Assembly: GCA_910583895.1 (NCBI GenBank)
Contig: CAJTYJ010000020.1
Location: 47,018 to 60,700, forward strand
Length of the DNA: 13,683 nt
Direction: 5' to 3'
Source: an uncultured Lachnospiraceae bacterium
GTDB taxonomy: Bacteria > Bacillota > Clostridia > Lachnospirales > Lachnospiraceae
Every line of letters starts with the position of its first letter. Position 1 is the first letter of the stretch. The notes under the pieces were generated by a model. That model worked only from the letters and a program-made list of their open reading frames with translations, had not been told where the DNA came from and searched no databases. A program made the position numbers and the translations under genes. Positions 6,947 through 13,325 of the stretch are shown piece after piece.

Positions 6947-8833
6947 ATGAAAAAATATGACAGGCTTACGTTGACGGAAATAAAGCCGTCAGGATGGTTT
7001 TACAAGCAGTTACAGATTCAGATGAATGGGCTGAGCGGGAAACTGTATGAAATCTGGGACAGTGTGGGAAGTTATTCCGGATGGCTGGGTGGTACGGGAG
7101 ACGGGTGGGAGCGAGCGCCTTACTACCTGGACGGGTTGCTGCCGTTGTCCTATTATCTGGACGACAAAGCGCATTGGGATCTTTGTATGAAATTTATTGA
7201 ATGGACGCTGCAGAGCCAGGATGAAAGCGGTAATTTCGGTCCGCTGTCAACCCGGGGAGAGCAGTGGTCGCGTTTTGCTATGCTGAAAGTCCTGATCCAG
7301 TATGAAGAGATTACGGGAGATGGCAGGGTCGTGTCGTTTGCGGAAAAGTATCTGCGTTATATGGACGCCCTAGTAGAGAAGACGGCGCTTTTGAGCTGGT
7401 CCAGAGCCCGGGTTCCGGAACTGCTCTATGTAGGAAAATGGCTTTATGAGCAGACGAAGGAGAGTTGGATCTTGGAGGCGATGAAGAAGATTGACAGGTG
7501 TAGTCTGGACTGGTGCGATTATCTGGAGAATTTGCCGTTTCCACGTCCGGCGAAAGAATACATCTATTGGGATAAGGTGAAACGGTTCGAGCATTTAGAG
7601 ATTGAAGATATGTGTCCTTACCATGAGACACATATCGTGAATGTCACAATGGGGTTCAAACATCCCGCCCTGCGGGCATGGTTATGCGATGGACAGGACT
7701 ACGGAAGGATCGCCAGGGAAGGCATAGAGGAGGTCATTCGGAAACATGGCGTGGTTTCTGGCTGTATCAACGGAGATGAGCATCTGGCGGGAAATCACCC
7801 TTCCCAGGGGTCGGAGTTGTGTTCGGTGACAGAGTATATGTTCAGCCTGCAGCCTTTGATGGAGATCTTTGGGGATCCCTGGTATGGAGACTTGATGGAA
7901 CGTCTGGCTTACAATGCCCTGCCGGCTACCATCACGGAAGATTTTATGGGGCATCAGTATCTGCAGCAGGCGAATCAGATTATCGTGGATGATTCGAGAC
8001 GGCCCTGGTTTAATAATGATACGGATTCCACTGTTTTCGGGCTGGAACCGAACTTCGGCTGTTGTACGGCTAATATGCATCAAGGGTGGCCGAAACTGGT
8101 CAATGCGCTCTGGTATCGGGAAGGGGAGGATACCTTGGTAAACATGGTGTTGGCGCCTTCCTGTGTGGATACCATGCTTGCAGGAGAAAGACTTGCACTT
8201 CGTCTGGAGACAGAGTATCCTTTCAGAGAACGATTATGTTATCGACTGGAAGAAGCGCCTGACAGGCCGGTGCGGATTAAGATCAGGATCCCTGCCTGGT
8301 GCCAGTCGCCGCAGATTGAGTGCGCCGGAAGCGCATTGACCTTTGATGAAGAAGGGCGTTTCGCGGTGGTGGAGAAGGCGTTTCAAAAGGGAGACCAGAT
8401 TCTGGTCAGATTTGAGATGAAGGTCATACCTTCCTTCTGGTATCGGGATACAATGGCAGTGGAGAGAGGCCCGCTGGTATATGGATTGGATATTCGGGAG
8501 AGATGGGAAGTGAAGAAGGAAACGGCAGGGGTAAAGGACTATTATATTTTTCCGGAGAGTTCATGGAATTATGCGCTTGCGGCATCCCTGTCCTGCCAGG
8601 TGGAAGAGGAAGAAGTCTCGGATGTTCCTTTTTCCAAAGAACATGCGCCGGTGCGTCTTAAGGTATCGGCACGAAGACTGGAAGAGTGGAGAGAGCAAAA
8701 CGGAGATGCGAGAGAGATTCCAGAGAGCCCGGTAACAGAAAGGGGAGAAGAGGAGACGGTCACTTTGCTTCCCTTTGGCTGTACGAAACTTCGCGTTTCC
8801 CAGTTTCCCTATTATGGGAAGGCACAGCATTGA
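6947..8833 (+). CDS. DUF1680/GH127-superfamily glycoside hydrolase, divergent member
   Basis: A 628-residue cytoplasmic protein with no signal peptide. The start ATG follows AGGG at 6936-6939 with a 7-nt gap. The N-terminal two thirds look like the alpha/alpha-barrel of DUF1680 (GDGWERAPYYLDGLLPLSYY near 51-70) and the C-terminal third like its beta-sandwich domains. The zinc/catalytic pattern of this superfamily is present in a different setting from the next gene: E290-x-C292 in the QGSELCSV segment, and the C372-C373 pair in NFGCCTANMHQGW. E278 in GDEHLAG is a possible acid/base. By analogy with the beta-L-arabinofuranosidase HypBA1, cysteine would be the nucleophile, held by zinc. The exact substrate is not readable from sequence, and it may belong to a separate GH127-related subfamily. 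It acts on the sugar imported by the transporter encoded just upstream. Confidence 0.85.
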   Translation: MKKYDRLTLTEIKPSGWFYKQLQIQMNGLSGKLYEIWDSVGSYSGWLGGTGDGWERAPYYLDGLLPLSYYLDDKAHWDLCMKFIEWTLQSQDESGNFGPLSTRGEQWSRFAMLKVLIQYEEITGDGRVVSFAEKYLRYMDALVEKTALLSWSRARVPELLYVGKWLYEQTKESWILEAMKKIDRCSLDWCDYLENLPFPRPAKEYIYWDKVKRFEHLEIEDMCPYHETHIVNVTMGFKHPALRAWLCDGQDYGRIAREGIEEVIRKHGVVSGCINGDEHLAGNHPSQGSELCSVTEYMFSLQPLMEIFGDPWYGDLMERLAYNALPATITEDFMGHQYLQQANQIIVDDSRRPWFNNDTDSTVFGLEPNFGCCTANMHQGWPKLVNALWYREGEDTLVNMVLAPSCVDTMLAGERLALRLETEYPFRERLCYRLEEAPDRPVRIKIRIPAWCQSPQIECAGSALTFDEEGRFAVVEKAFQKGDQILVRFEMKVIPSFWYRDTMAVERGPLVYGLDIRERWEVKKETAGVKDYYIFPESSWNYALAASLSCQVEEEEVSDVPFSKEHAPVRLKVSARRLEEWREQNGDAREIPESPVTERGEEETVTLLPFGCTKLRVSQFPYYGKAQH

Positions 8834-8852
8834 CAAGAATGATAAAGAGATT

Positions 8853-8866
8853 GCCGTGTAAACGGC
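8853..8866 (+). promoter_or_regulatory. Small GNRA-loop hairpin before the second glycosidase gene
   Basis: GCCGT (8853-8857) and ACGGC (8862-8866) enclose a GTAA loop of GNRA type. The hairpin sits in the 48-nt gap between the two glycosidase genes, just ahead of the GAGAGGAA ribosome site at 8872-8879. It could affect mRNA processing or translation of the second enzyme. It has no T-run, so it is not a terminator. Confidence 0.35.
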
Positions 8867-8881
8867 GGAATGAGAGGAATC

Positions 8882-10762
8882 ATGGAGAAATATAGTGGGA
8901 GGCCAGTCAGCTTTCGTCAGGTTGACCTGACGGGCGGTTTCTGGCAGACGCAGCAGGAACTGGTAAGGAATGTAACGATCGGAGCGGTTTACGACCGATT
9001 CGAAGAGACGGGACGATTTGAGGCCCTGAAAGGAGAATGGAGAGAAGGAATGCCATGTAAACCGCATATCTTCTGGGATTCCGACGTGACGAAATGGATG
9101 GAAGGCGTCGCCTATTATCTGCAGAAGCAGCCGGATCAGCGTCTGGAAGAGAAGATGGATATGCTGGTGGAGCGGATGGAAAAGCTGCAGACAGAAGACG
9201 GTTATCTGAATTCCTATTTTAGCACGGTAGAACCGAAAGCGCGTTTTACCAGAAGACTGGATCATGAGTTGTACTGTGCGGGACATTTGATCGAAGGCGC
9301 GCTGGCTTATTATAAGGCGACGGGGAAACGCAAGATGTTGGATCTTACGATCCGCTATATCGATCTGATTGACAGAGCCTTCCGCATAGAGCATTCGGCG
9401 GCCTTCGATACGCCTGGACACCAGGAAATTGAAATGGCTTTGGTGGAACTGTATCAGTTTACCGGAGAGAACCGCTATAAAGAGCTGGCAGCGTTTTTTA
9501 TGGAGATGCGGGGACGCAGTCAGAAAGACAGGGAAAACAGCAAGGAAGATCCGGTCAGTTTTCAGTCCCATCTGCCGGTCAGGGAACAGAAGACAGCGGA
9601 TGGGCATGCGGTACGGATGCTGTACCAGCTATGTGGAATGGCAGATCTGGCACTGTTAGATCAGGATGAGGAAATGACAGCAGCCTGTGAGACATTATTT
9701 GATAATGTTGTGCATAAAAGGATGCATATTACCGGCGGCGTTGGTTCTACCTATCTGGCTGAGGCATTCACCTTCGATTACGATCTGCCGGAGGTCACGA
9801 CTTATAATGAGACCTGCGCTTCGATCGCGCTGGCAATGTTCTGCCGGCGTATGTGGCTGATCGAGGCGGATCACAGATATGCGGACTGCGCGGAGCTGGC
9901 GCTTTATAATACGATGCTGAGCGGCATGTCCCTGTCCGGGGATCGGTTCTTCTATGAGAATCCACTGGCGGCCGATCCTGTCCGGGATCGTTTCAACCAG
10001 TCCAGGAAGGAGAATCTGCGGGAGCATCTTCCGATCTTGGAACGGGTCAAAGTATTTGAGTGTTCCTGCTGTCCGCCCAATCTGGTACGCACGATGGGTT
10101 CGATCGGTGACTATATGTATTCCGTGTCGGGAAATACAATATATGCCCATTGTTATATGGATGCTGAGGCACAGATCAGCCTGCCCGGACAGGAAATCTG
10201 TCTGCGACAGAGGACGGATTACCCTTATGATGGCAGGATCGATCTGGAGATAGGGACAGGCGGCAGATATACGATAGCACCCCGTATTCCCGGGTGGTGT
10301 GCGTCCTACCGTGTTCTTGTCAATGGAGAGGAAGCAGCGTTTGATCTGGAAAAAGGCTATGCCCGTCTGGAACGAACATGGCAGGAGAAAGATCATATTG
10401 TCTTAGAGTTGGATATGCCGGTGGAAATGATAGAGGCAAATCCCAAGGTTCCTAATTTGTGCGGGCGTGTTGCTGTGATGCGGGGGCCATTAGCCTTCTG
10501 TGCGGAAGGGATCGATAATCCGGATCTGCCGCTGCGGGATATCCGCCTCTGTATGGATTCTGCATTTGTGGTATCGATGGAGGAGATTTGTGGAAGAAGG
10601 CTGTCTGTACTTACCGGGAAGGCGTCGGTTAGAAAAGACTTTGATGAACTGTACAGGATCTGCCGCGCGGAGGAAGAGGATGCCGCAGTGAAGATGATTC
10701 CTTATTTTGCCTGGGCAAACAGGGGAATCACGGAAATGAATGTGTGGTTCATTAGGAGATAA
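8882..10762 (+). CDS. GH127 beta-L-arabinofuranosidase (HypBA1-like)
   Basis: A 626-residue cytoplasmic glycosidase. The ATG at 8882 is chosen for GAGAGGAA at 8872-8879; the alternative ATG at 8870 adds four residues but has almost no ribosome-site spacing. The start (KYSGRPVSFRQVDLTGGFW) is typical of GH127. The residues known from Bifidobacterium longum HypBA1 are all present: the acid/base glutamate E294 in LAEAFTFDYDLP, E310 and C312 in TTYNETCASIA exactly 16 and 18 residues later, and C396-C397 in FECSCCPPNLVRTMGSIGDY. In HypBA1 the corresponding glutamate and three cysteines hold zinc and one cysteine is the nucleophile. The family removes beta-linked L-arabinofuranose, for example from beta-arabinobiose of hydroxyproline-rich plant glycoproteins. 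With no signal peptide it must act on imported oligosaccharide. It is the last gene of the operon and is followed by a strong terminator. Confidence 0.92.
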   Translation: MEKYSGRPVSFRQVDLTGGFWQTQQELVRNVTIGAVYDRFEETGRFEALKGEWREGMPCKPHIFWDSDVTKWMEGVAYYLQKQPDQRLEEKMDMLVERMEKLQTEDGYLNSYFSTVEPKARFTRRLDHELYCAGHLIEGALAYYKATGKRKMLDLTIRYIDLIDRAFRIEHSAAFDTPGHQEIEMALVELYQFTGENRYKELAAFFMEMRGRSQKDRENSKEDPVSFQSHLPVREQKTADGHAVRMLYQLCGMADLALLDQDEEMTAACETLFDNVVHKRMHITGGVGSTYLAEAFTFDYDLPEVTTYNETCASIALAMFCRRMWLIEADHRYADCAELALYNTMLSGMSLSGDRFFYENPLAADPVRDRFNQSRKENLREHLPILERVKVFECSCCPPNLVRTMGSIGDYMYSVSGNTIYAHCYMDAEAQISLPGQEICLRQRTDYPYDGRIDLEIGTGGRYTIAPRIPGWCASYRVLVNGEEAAFDLEKGYARLERTWQEKDHIVLELDMPVEMIEANPKVPNLCGRVAVMRGPLAFCAEGIDNPDLPLRDIRLCMDSAFVVSMEEICGRRLSVLTGKASVRKDFDELYRICRAEEEDAAVKMIPYFAWANRGITEMNVWFIRR

Positions 10763-10779
10763 AAAGACAGAAGAAGAGA

Positions 10780-10831
10780 AAACGAGGCTGTTCGTCATTA
10801 AAGTTTGGTGGCAACGGCCTTGTTTTCTTTT
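10780..10831 (+). terminator. Rho-independent terminator of the sugar operon
   Basis: AAACGAGGCTGTT (10780-10792) pairs with AACGGCCTTGTTT (10813-10825) over 13 bp with two G-U pairs, around a 20-nt loop. The T-rich tract TTTTCTTTT follows to 10831. It starts 18 bp after the last glycosidase stop codon. Confidence 0.85.
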
Positions 10832-11012
10832 ATGCAGCCATAAGCGAATAGAGGTATACTATGAAAAAAGTTTTGACTTTTCTCGAGGGTAATTCGTTAT
10901 ACAGGACATAGGGGGTGGCGCATTAGATTGCTTCCCCATGATTATTTTTTGACATACTTTTAGCATTTTATTGTCTGTCTAGTGGGATTAAAACCCTCGC
11001 CTTAAGATCAAC
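10832..11012. other. Gene-poor, probably degenerate DNA with a 16-codon ORF
   Basis: This stretch lies between the operon terminator and the next tiny ORF. At 10861-10911 a 16-codon ORF (MKKVLTFLEGNSLYRT) has an AGAGG site 6 nt before its ATG. The good start signal and abrupt stop suggest either a genuine small peptide or the surviving 5' end of a lost gene. A perfect TTGACA at 10949-10954 has no -10 box at the right distance. I see no RNA gene. Confidence 0.35.
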
Positions 11013-11138
11013 ATGGAACAATTCAGAAGCGAAAAGGAAAACTGGATCGATCTTACCGAATCTATTTTAAACGTTTTTAAGTCATCTCCAGATATCAAGG
11101 CATTAGATATACAAAGGTGTTGCGTAAACGGCAGATAG
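11013..11138 (+). pseudogene. 41-codon ORF, possible gene remnant next to the Rpn duplication
   Basis: An ORF of 41 codons beginning MEQFRSEKENWIDLTESIL. The frame stays open seven codons further upstream. It lacks a ribosome site, so the visible ATG may not be a start. Its amphipathic, charged composition looks protein-like but I do not recognise a family. It ends exactly where homology between the two Rpn repeat units begins (about 11137), with its last codons (RCCVNGR) running into the junction. That is what a gene cut by arrival of the repeat unit would look like. It could equally be a chance ORF. Confidence 0.25.
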
Positions 11139-11140
11139 TT

Positions 11141-11302
11141 CTAAGGAGTTAGTTGTGATAATTCTTTCTCAGTATAACCGTAGGATAAGATCTGTTCTTT
11201 GGTGGCTCCTGCTTTGAGCATCCGTTTTATTGCGTTGATGCGCTCTGTTTCAATACCTTTCTCAATACCTTTTGCTTCAATATTTTCTGACAGGTTGCAC
11301 AT
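11141..11302 (-). CDS. Possible internally translated C-terminal Rpn product (RpnS-like), copy 1
   Basis: In frame inside the Rpn gene, codon 257 is an ATG preceded by GGGAGG (plus-strand CCTCCC at 11312-11317) with a 9-nt gap, as strong a ribosome site as any in the window. Translation from it would give a 53-residue protein beginning MCNLSENIEAKG and containing the whole KGIE tail. In E. coli, rpn genes encode short C-terminal RpnS proteins from internal starts that inhibit the nuclease. That parallel is the reason for this call. The sequence shows only the start signal, so expression is unproven. Confidence 0.45.
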   Translation of the reverse strand: MCNLSENIEAKGIEKGIETERINAIKRMLKAGATKEQILSYGYTEKELSQLTP

Positions 11303-12070
11303 GATCTGTATCCTCCCTTCTAATTCGGCGGTCATTATCATTCCGTAGTCTTTGGTCAGTAGACGCTTCTTTTCGACGGTATCCATCTGTGAAAGCAGTT
11401 TTTCCAGCATATCGATGAGGATATTTTGAGAAGCCTTCAGATTTTCGCCGTTTCTGATATTGATAATGATTCCTTTCATTAAATCCGTATGATACGAATC
11501 TGATCTATTTCCGAAGACATTCTTGTTTTTAAAACCAAGCTCTATGATAGAATCGCCATCGTCACTGCTGTCCATACAGATCCAGATACTCCGGACTTTT
11601 TTCAGGCTGTCATAATCGCTGTGGAAAAATTCAGTCTGCTTCTGTGCGGAGATCATCCGTGCCATGTAAAAGACGATCCTGTTTTCCAGATGATAGCCAA
11701 GACTCGATGGGTCAGATGACTTTTGAGCCTCTACGTTGATCAGTATTTTCATTTCTGATTGTCTGTGATATGCAGTAAAGCGGATATCGTAAAAGATGAT
11801 CCCCTCGCCCGGGATATTATCTTCGGTGTTGGAGTCTTTAATGCGCCCTAAATTAGATAATCCGGCATCCAGCGGCTTACTGCCGATCTCGATATCGTTG
11901 CCGATGCAGGACATGATTTCATTGATCGGCATATCCTGGAATTCACTGACGGCGTATTTCAGGATACGGGCAAGGATCTGTCTGTCCGCAAGCAGGAATT
12001 TAACATTCGTATCATAAGTGCCTGCGTCGTTTGCAGCATCCACTGCCTGCGATAAATAAGTCTGTGCCAT
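11141..12070 (-). CDS. Rpn-family recombination-promoting nuclease / PD-(D/E)XK putative transposase, copy 1
   Basis: A 309-residue protein of the Rpn (YhgA-like/PDDEXK transposase) family. The N-terminal segment DTNVKFLLADRQILARIL and the nuclease core match the family: D95 in FYDIRFTAY and E114-x-Q116 in ILINVEAQKS form the D...ExQ version of the PD-(D/E)XK active site. The C-terminal tail has a KGIE repeat (two units, about residues 267-274) and ends KEQILSYGYTEKELSQLTP. E. coli Rpn proteins are DNA nucleases that promote RecA-independent recombination and have been reported as antiphage factors; a similar role is inferred here. The start has AGAGG 6 nt upstream on the minus strand and a promoter at 12126-12154. 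The protein is identical to copy 2 except for one missing KGIE unit and T versus I at the penultimate residue. No terminator is visible after this copy. Confidence 0.92.
   Translation of the reverse strand: MAQTYLSQAVDAANDAGTYDTNVKFLLADRQILARILKYAVSEFQDMPINEIMSCIGNDIEIGSKPLDAGLSNLGRIKDSNTEDNIPGEGIIFYDIRFTAYHRQSEMKILINVEAQKSSDPSSLGYHLENRIVFYMARMISAQKQTEFFHSDYDSLKKVRSIWICMDSSDDGDSIIELGFKNKNVFGNRSDSYHTDLMKGIIINIRNGENLKASQNILIDMLEKLLSQMDTVEKKRLLTKDYGMIMTAELEGRIQIMCNLSENIEAKGIEKGIETERINAIKRMLKAGATKEQILSYGYTEKELSQLTP
11249..11272 (-). repeat. 12-bp KGIE-coding tandem repeat, two units (copy 1)
   Basis: Two adjacent 12-bp units, read on the plus strand as TTCAATACCTTT and CTCAATACCTTT, encode KGIE-type tetrapeptides in the Rpn tail. 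The sister gene has three units at the same place, so the repeat has gained or lost a unit. Confidence 0.85.
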
Positions 12071-12125
12071 ATTTTTCCTCTTCTGTGATCTTGATCAATA
12101 AATGCAGGTTCTTTGATATAGTATC

Positions 12126-12154
12126 ATTATACTTGATTAACAGAGTAATAGCAA
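12126..12154 (-). promoter_or_regulatory. Promoter of Rpn copy 1
   Basis: On the minus strand, TTGCTA (12149-12154), a 17-bp spacer and TATAAT (12126-12131) form a good sigma-A promoter about 60 nt from the start codon. The same elements are conserved in copy 2. Confidence 0.7.
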
Positions 12155-12204
12155 TAATGACAGCATGTTAGAAAAAATCAAGGGGATGATCTTTATACAA
12201 AACT

Positions 12205-12239
12205 GGAGCAAACCTGTATGATAGAAACAGATTTGCCCC
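12205..12239 (-). terminator. Terminator after Rpn copy 2
   Basis: Read on the minus strand, GGGGCAAATCTGT (12239-12227) pairs with ACAGGTTTGCTCC (12217-12205) over 13 bp including two G-U pairs, with a 9-nt loop, and is followed by AGTTTTGT. The G-U pairs are mismatches on the plus strand, so the structure favours minus-strand RNA. It lies about 40 nt after the stop codon of copy 2 and separates it from the promoter of copy 1. Confidence 0.7.
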
Positions 12240-12279
12240 GGCTTTATTTTATTTCATCTTTATTGGGTTTCCGGCAGTT

Positions 12280-12453
12280 CTAAGGAATTAGTTGTGATAA
12301 TTCTTTCTCAGTATAACCGTAGGATAAGATCTGTTCTTTCGTGGCCCCGGCTTTGAGCATTCGTTTTATCGCGTTGATGCGTTCTGTTTCAATGCCTTTT
12401 TCAATGCCTTTCTCAATACCTTTTGCTTCAATATTTTCTGACAGGTTGCACAT
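12280..12453 (-). CDS. Possible internally translated C-terminal Rpn product (RpnS-like), copy 2
   Basis: The internal ATG at codon 257 (start 12453) has the same GGGAGG site (plus-strand CCTCCC at 12463-12468) with a 9-nt gap as in copy 1. The product would be 57 residues, four longer than its sister because of the extra KGIE unit. If such products inhibit the nuclease, the two genes would encode slightly different inhibitors for one identical nuclease core. Expression is not shown. Confidence 0.45.
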   Translation of the reverse strand: MCNLSENIEAKGIEKGIEKGIETERINAIKRMLKAGATKEQILSYGYTEKELSQLIP

Positions 12454-13221
12454 GATCTGTATCCTCCCTTCTAATTCGGCGGTCATTATCATTCCGTAGT
12501 CTTTGGTCAGTAGACGCTTCTTTTCGACGGTATCCATCTGTGAAAGCAGTTTTTCCAGCATATCGATGAGGATATTTTGAGAAGCCTTCAGATTTTCGCC
12601 GTTTCTGATATTGATAATGATTCCTTTCATTAAATCCGTATGATACGAATCTGATCTATTTCCGAAGACATTCTTGTTTTTAAAACCAAGCTCTATGATA
12701 GAATCGCCATCGTCACTGCTGTCCATACAGATCCAGATACTCCGGACTTTTTTCAGGCTGTCATAATCGCTGTGGAAAAATTCAGTCTGCTTCTGTGCGG
12801 AGATCATCCGTGCCATGTAAAAGACGATCCTGTTTTCCAGATGATAGCCAAGACTCGATGGGTCAGATGACTTTTGAGCCTCTACGTTGATCAGTATTTT
12901 CATTTCTGATTGTCTGTGATATGCAGTAAAGCGGATATCGTAAAAGATGATCCCCTCGCCCGGGATATTATCTTCGGTGTTGGAGTCTTTAATGCGCCCT
13001 AAATTAGATAATCCGGCATCCAGCGGCTTACTGCCGATCTCGATATCGTTGCCGATGCAGGACATGATTTCATTGATCGGCATATCCTGGAATTCACTGA
13101 CGGCGTATTTCAGGATACGGGCAAGGATCTGTCTGTCCGCAAGCAGGAATTTAACATTCGTATCATAAGTGCCTGCGTCGTTTGCAGCATCCACTGCCTG
13201 CGATAAATAAGTCTGTGCCAT
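12280..13221 (-). CDS. Rpn-family recombination-promoting nuclease / PD-(D/E)XK putative transposase, copy 2
   Basis: A 313-residue Rpn-family protein, the upstream member of the tandem pair in the direction of transcription. It has the same putative active-site residues as copy 1 (D95, E114 and Q116), and the same first 270 residues, then one extra KGIE unit (three instead of two) and an isoleucine rather than threonine before the final proline. The start has the AGAGG ribosome site 6 nt away, and the promoter at 13277-13305 and terminator at 12205-12239 make it a separate transcription unit. Near-identity of the coding core including silent positions, next to clearly diverged flanks, points to recent gene conversion with copy 1. 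Whether the enzyme acts as a mobile-element nuclease or a defence protein cannot be told from sequence. Confidence 0.92.
   Translation of the reverse strand: MAQTYLSQAVDAANDAGTYDTNVKFLLADRQILARILKYAVSEFQDMPINEIMSCIGNDIEIGSKPLDAGLSNLGRIKDSNTEDNIPGEGIIFYDIRFTAYHRQSEMKILINVEAQKSSDPSSLGYHLENRIVFYMARMISAQKQTEFFHSDYDSLKKVRSIWICMDSSDDGDSIIELGFKNKNVFGNRSDSYHTDLMKGIIINIRNGENLKASQNILIDMLEKLLSQMDTVEKKRLLTKDYGMIMTAELEGRIQIMCNLSENIEAKGIEKGIEKGIETERINAIKRMLKAGATKEQILSYGYTEKELSQLIP
12388..12423 (-). repeat. 12-bp KGIE-coding tandem repeat, three units (copy 2)
   Basis: Three adjacent 12-bp units, on the plus strand TTCAATGCCTTT twice and then CTCAATACCTTT, encode KGIE repeats in the C-terminal tail. Copy 1 has two units. 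Confidence 0.85.
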
Positions 13222-13276
13222 ATTTTTCCTCTTTTGTGATCTTTATTAATAAATGCAGGTTCTTCAATATAGTATC

Positions 13277-13305
13277 ATTATACTTGATCAGCAGAGCAAT
13301 AGCAA
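13277..13305 (-). promoter_or_regulatory. Promoter of Rpn copy 2
   Basis: Minus-strand TTGCTA (13300-13305), 17-bp spacer, TATAAT (13277-13282). Both hexamers match copy 1 exactly, while the spacer differs at three positions. This fits retained promoter function in both copies. Confidence 0.7.
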
Positions 13306-13325
13306 TAATGACAGTATATTATAGT

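Larger units (their letters stand above)
11137..12170. repeat. Direct repeat unit, copy 1 (Rpn gene plus promoter)
   Basis: About 1.03 kb that recurs in the same orientation at 12276-13321. The unit runs from just past the Rpn stop codon to just past the -35 box. By eye no difference was found between about 11252 and 12082, while both ends are divergent. Confidence 0.93.
12276..13321. repeat. Direct repeat unit, copy 2 (Rpn gene plus promoter)
   Basis: Second copy of the unit at 11137-12170, in the same orientation and 12 bp longer because of one extra KGIE-coding unit. The copies are separated by about 105 bp holding a terminator. Its upstream end abuts the MITE-like element at 13326-13487. 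Confidence 0.93.

Noticed and set aside
8561..9607. Long minus-strand ORF of 348 codons
   Set aside because: It is antisense to two well-supported glycosidase genes, has no ribosome site or recognisable motif, and has an odd H/R/I/Q-rich composition typical of a shadow frame.
9695..10396. Minus-strand ORF of 233 codons
   Set aside because: Shadow of the GH127 gene, with no start signal and no motif.
10949..10954. Perfect TTGACA as a promoter
   Set aside because: No TATAAT-like box lies 16-18 bp downstream, and no convincing gene follows.
11137..13321. The tandem repeat as a CRISPR array or composite transposon
   Set aside because: The units are about 1.04 kb coding units with no short-spacer structure, and no terminal inverted repeats or flanking insertion sequences were found around the pair.
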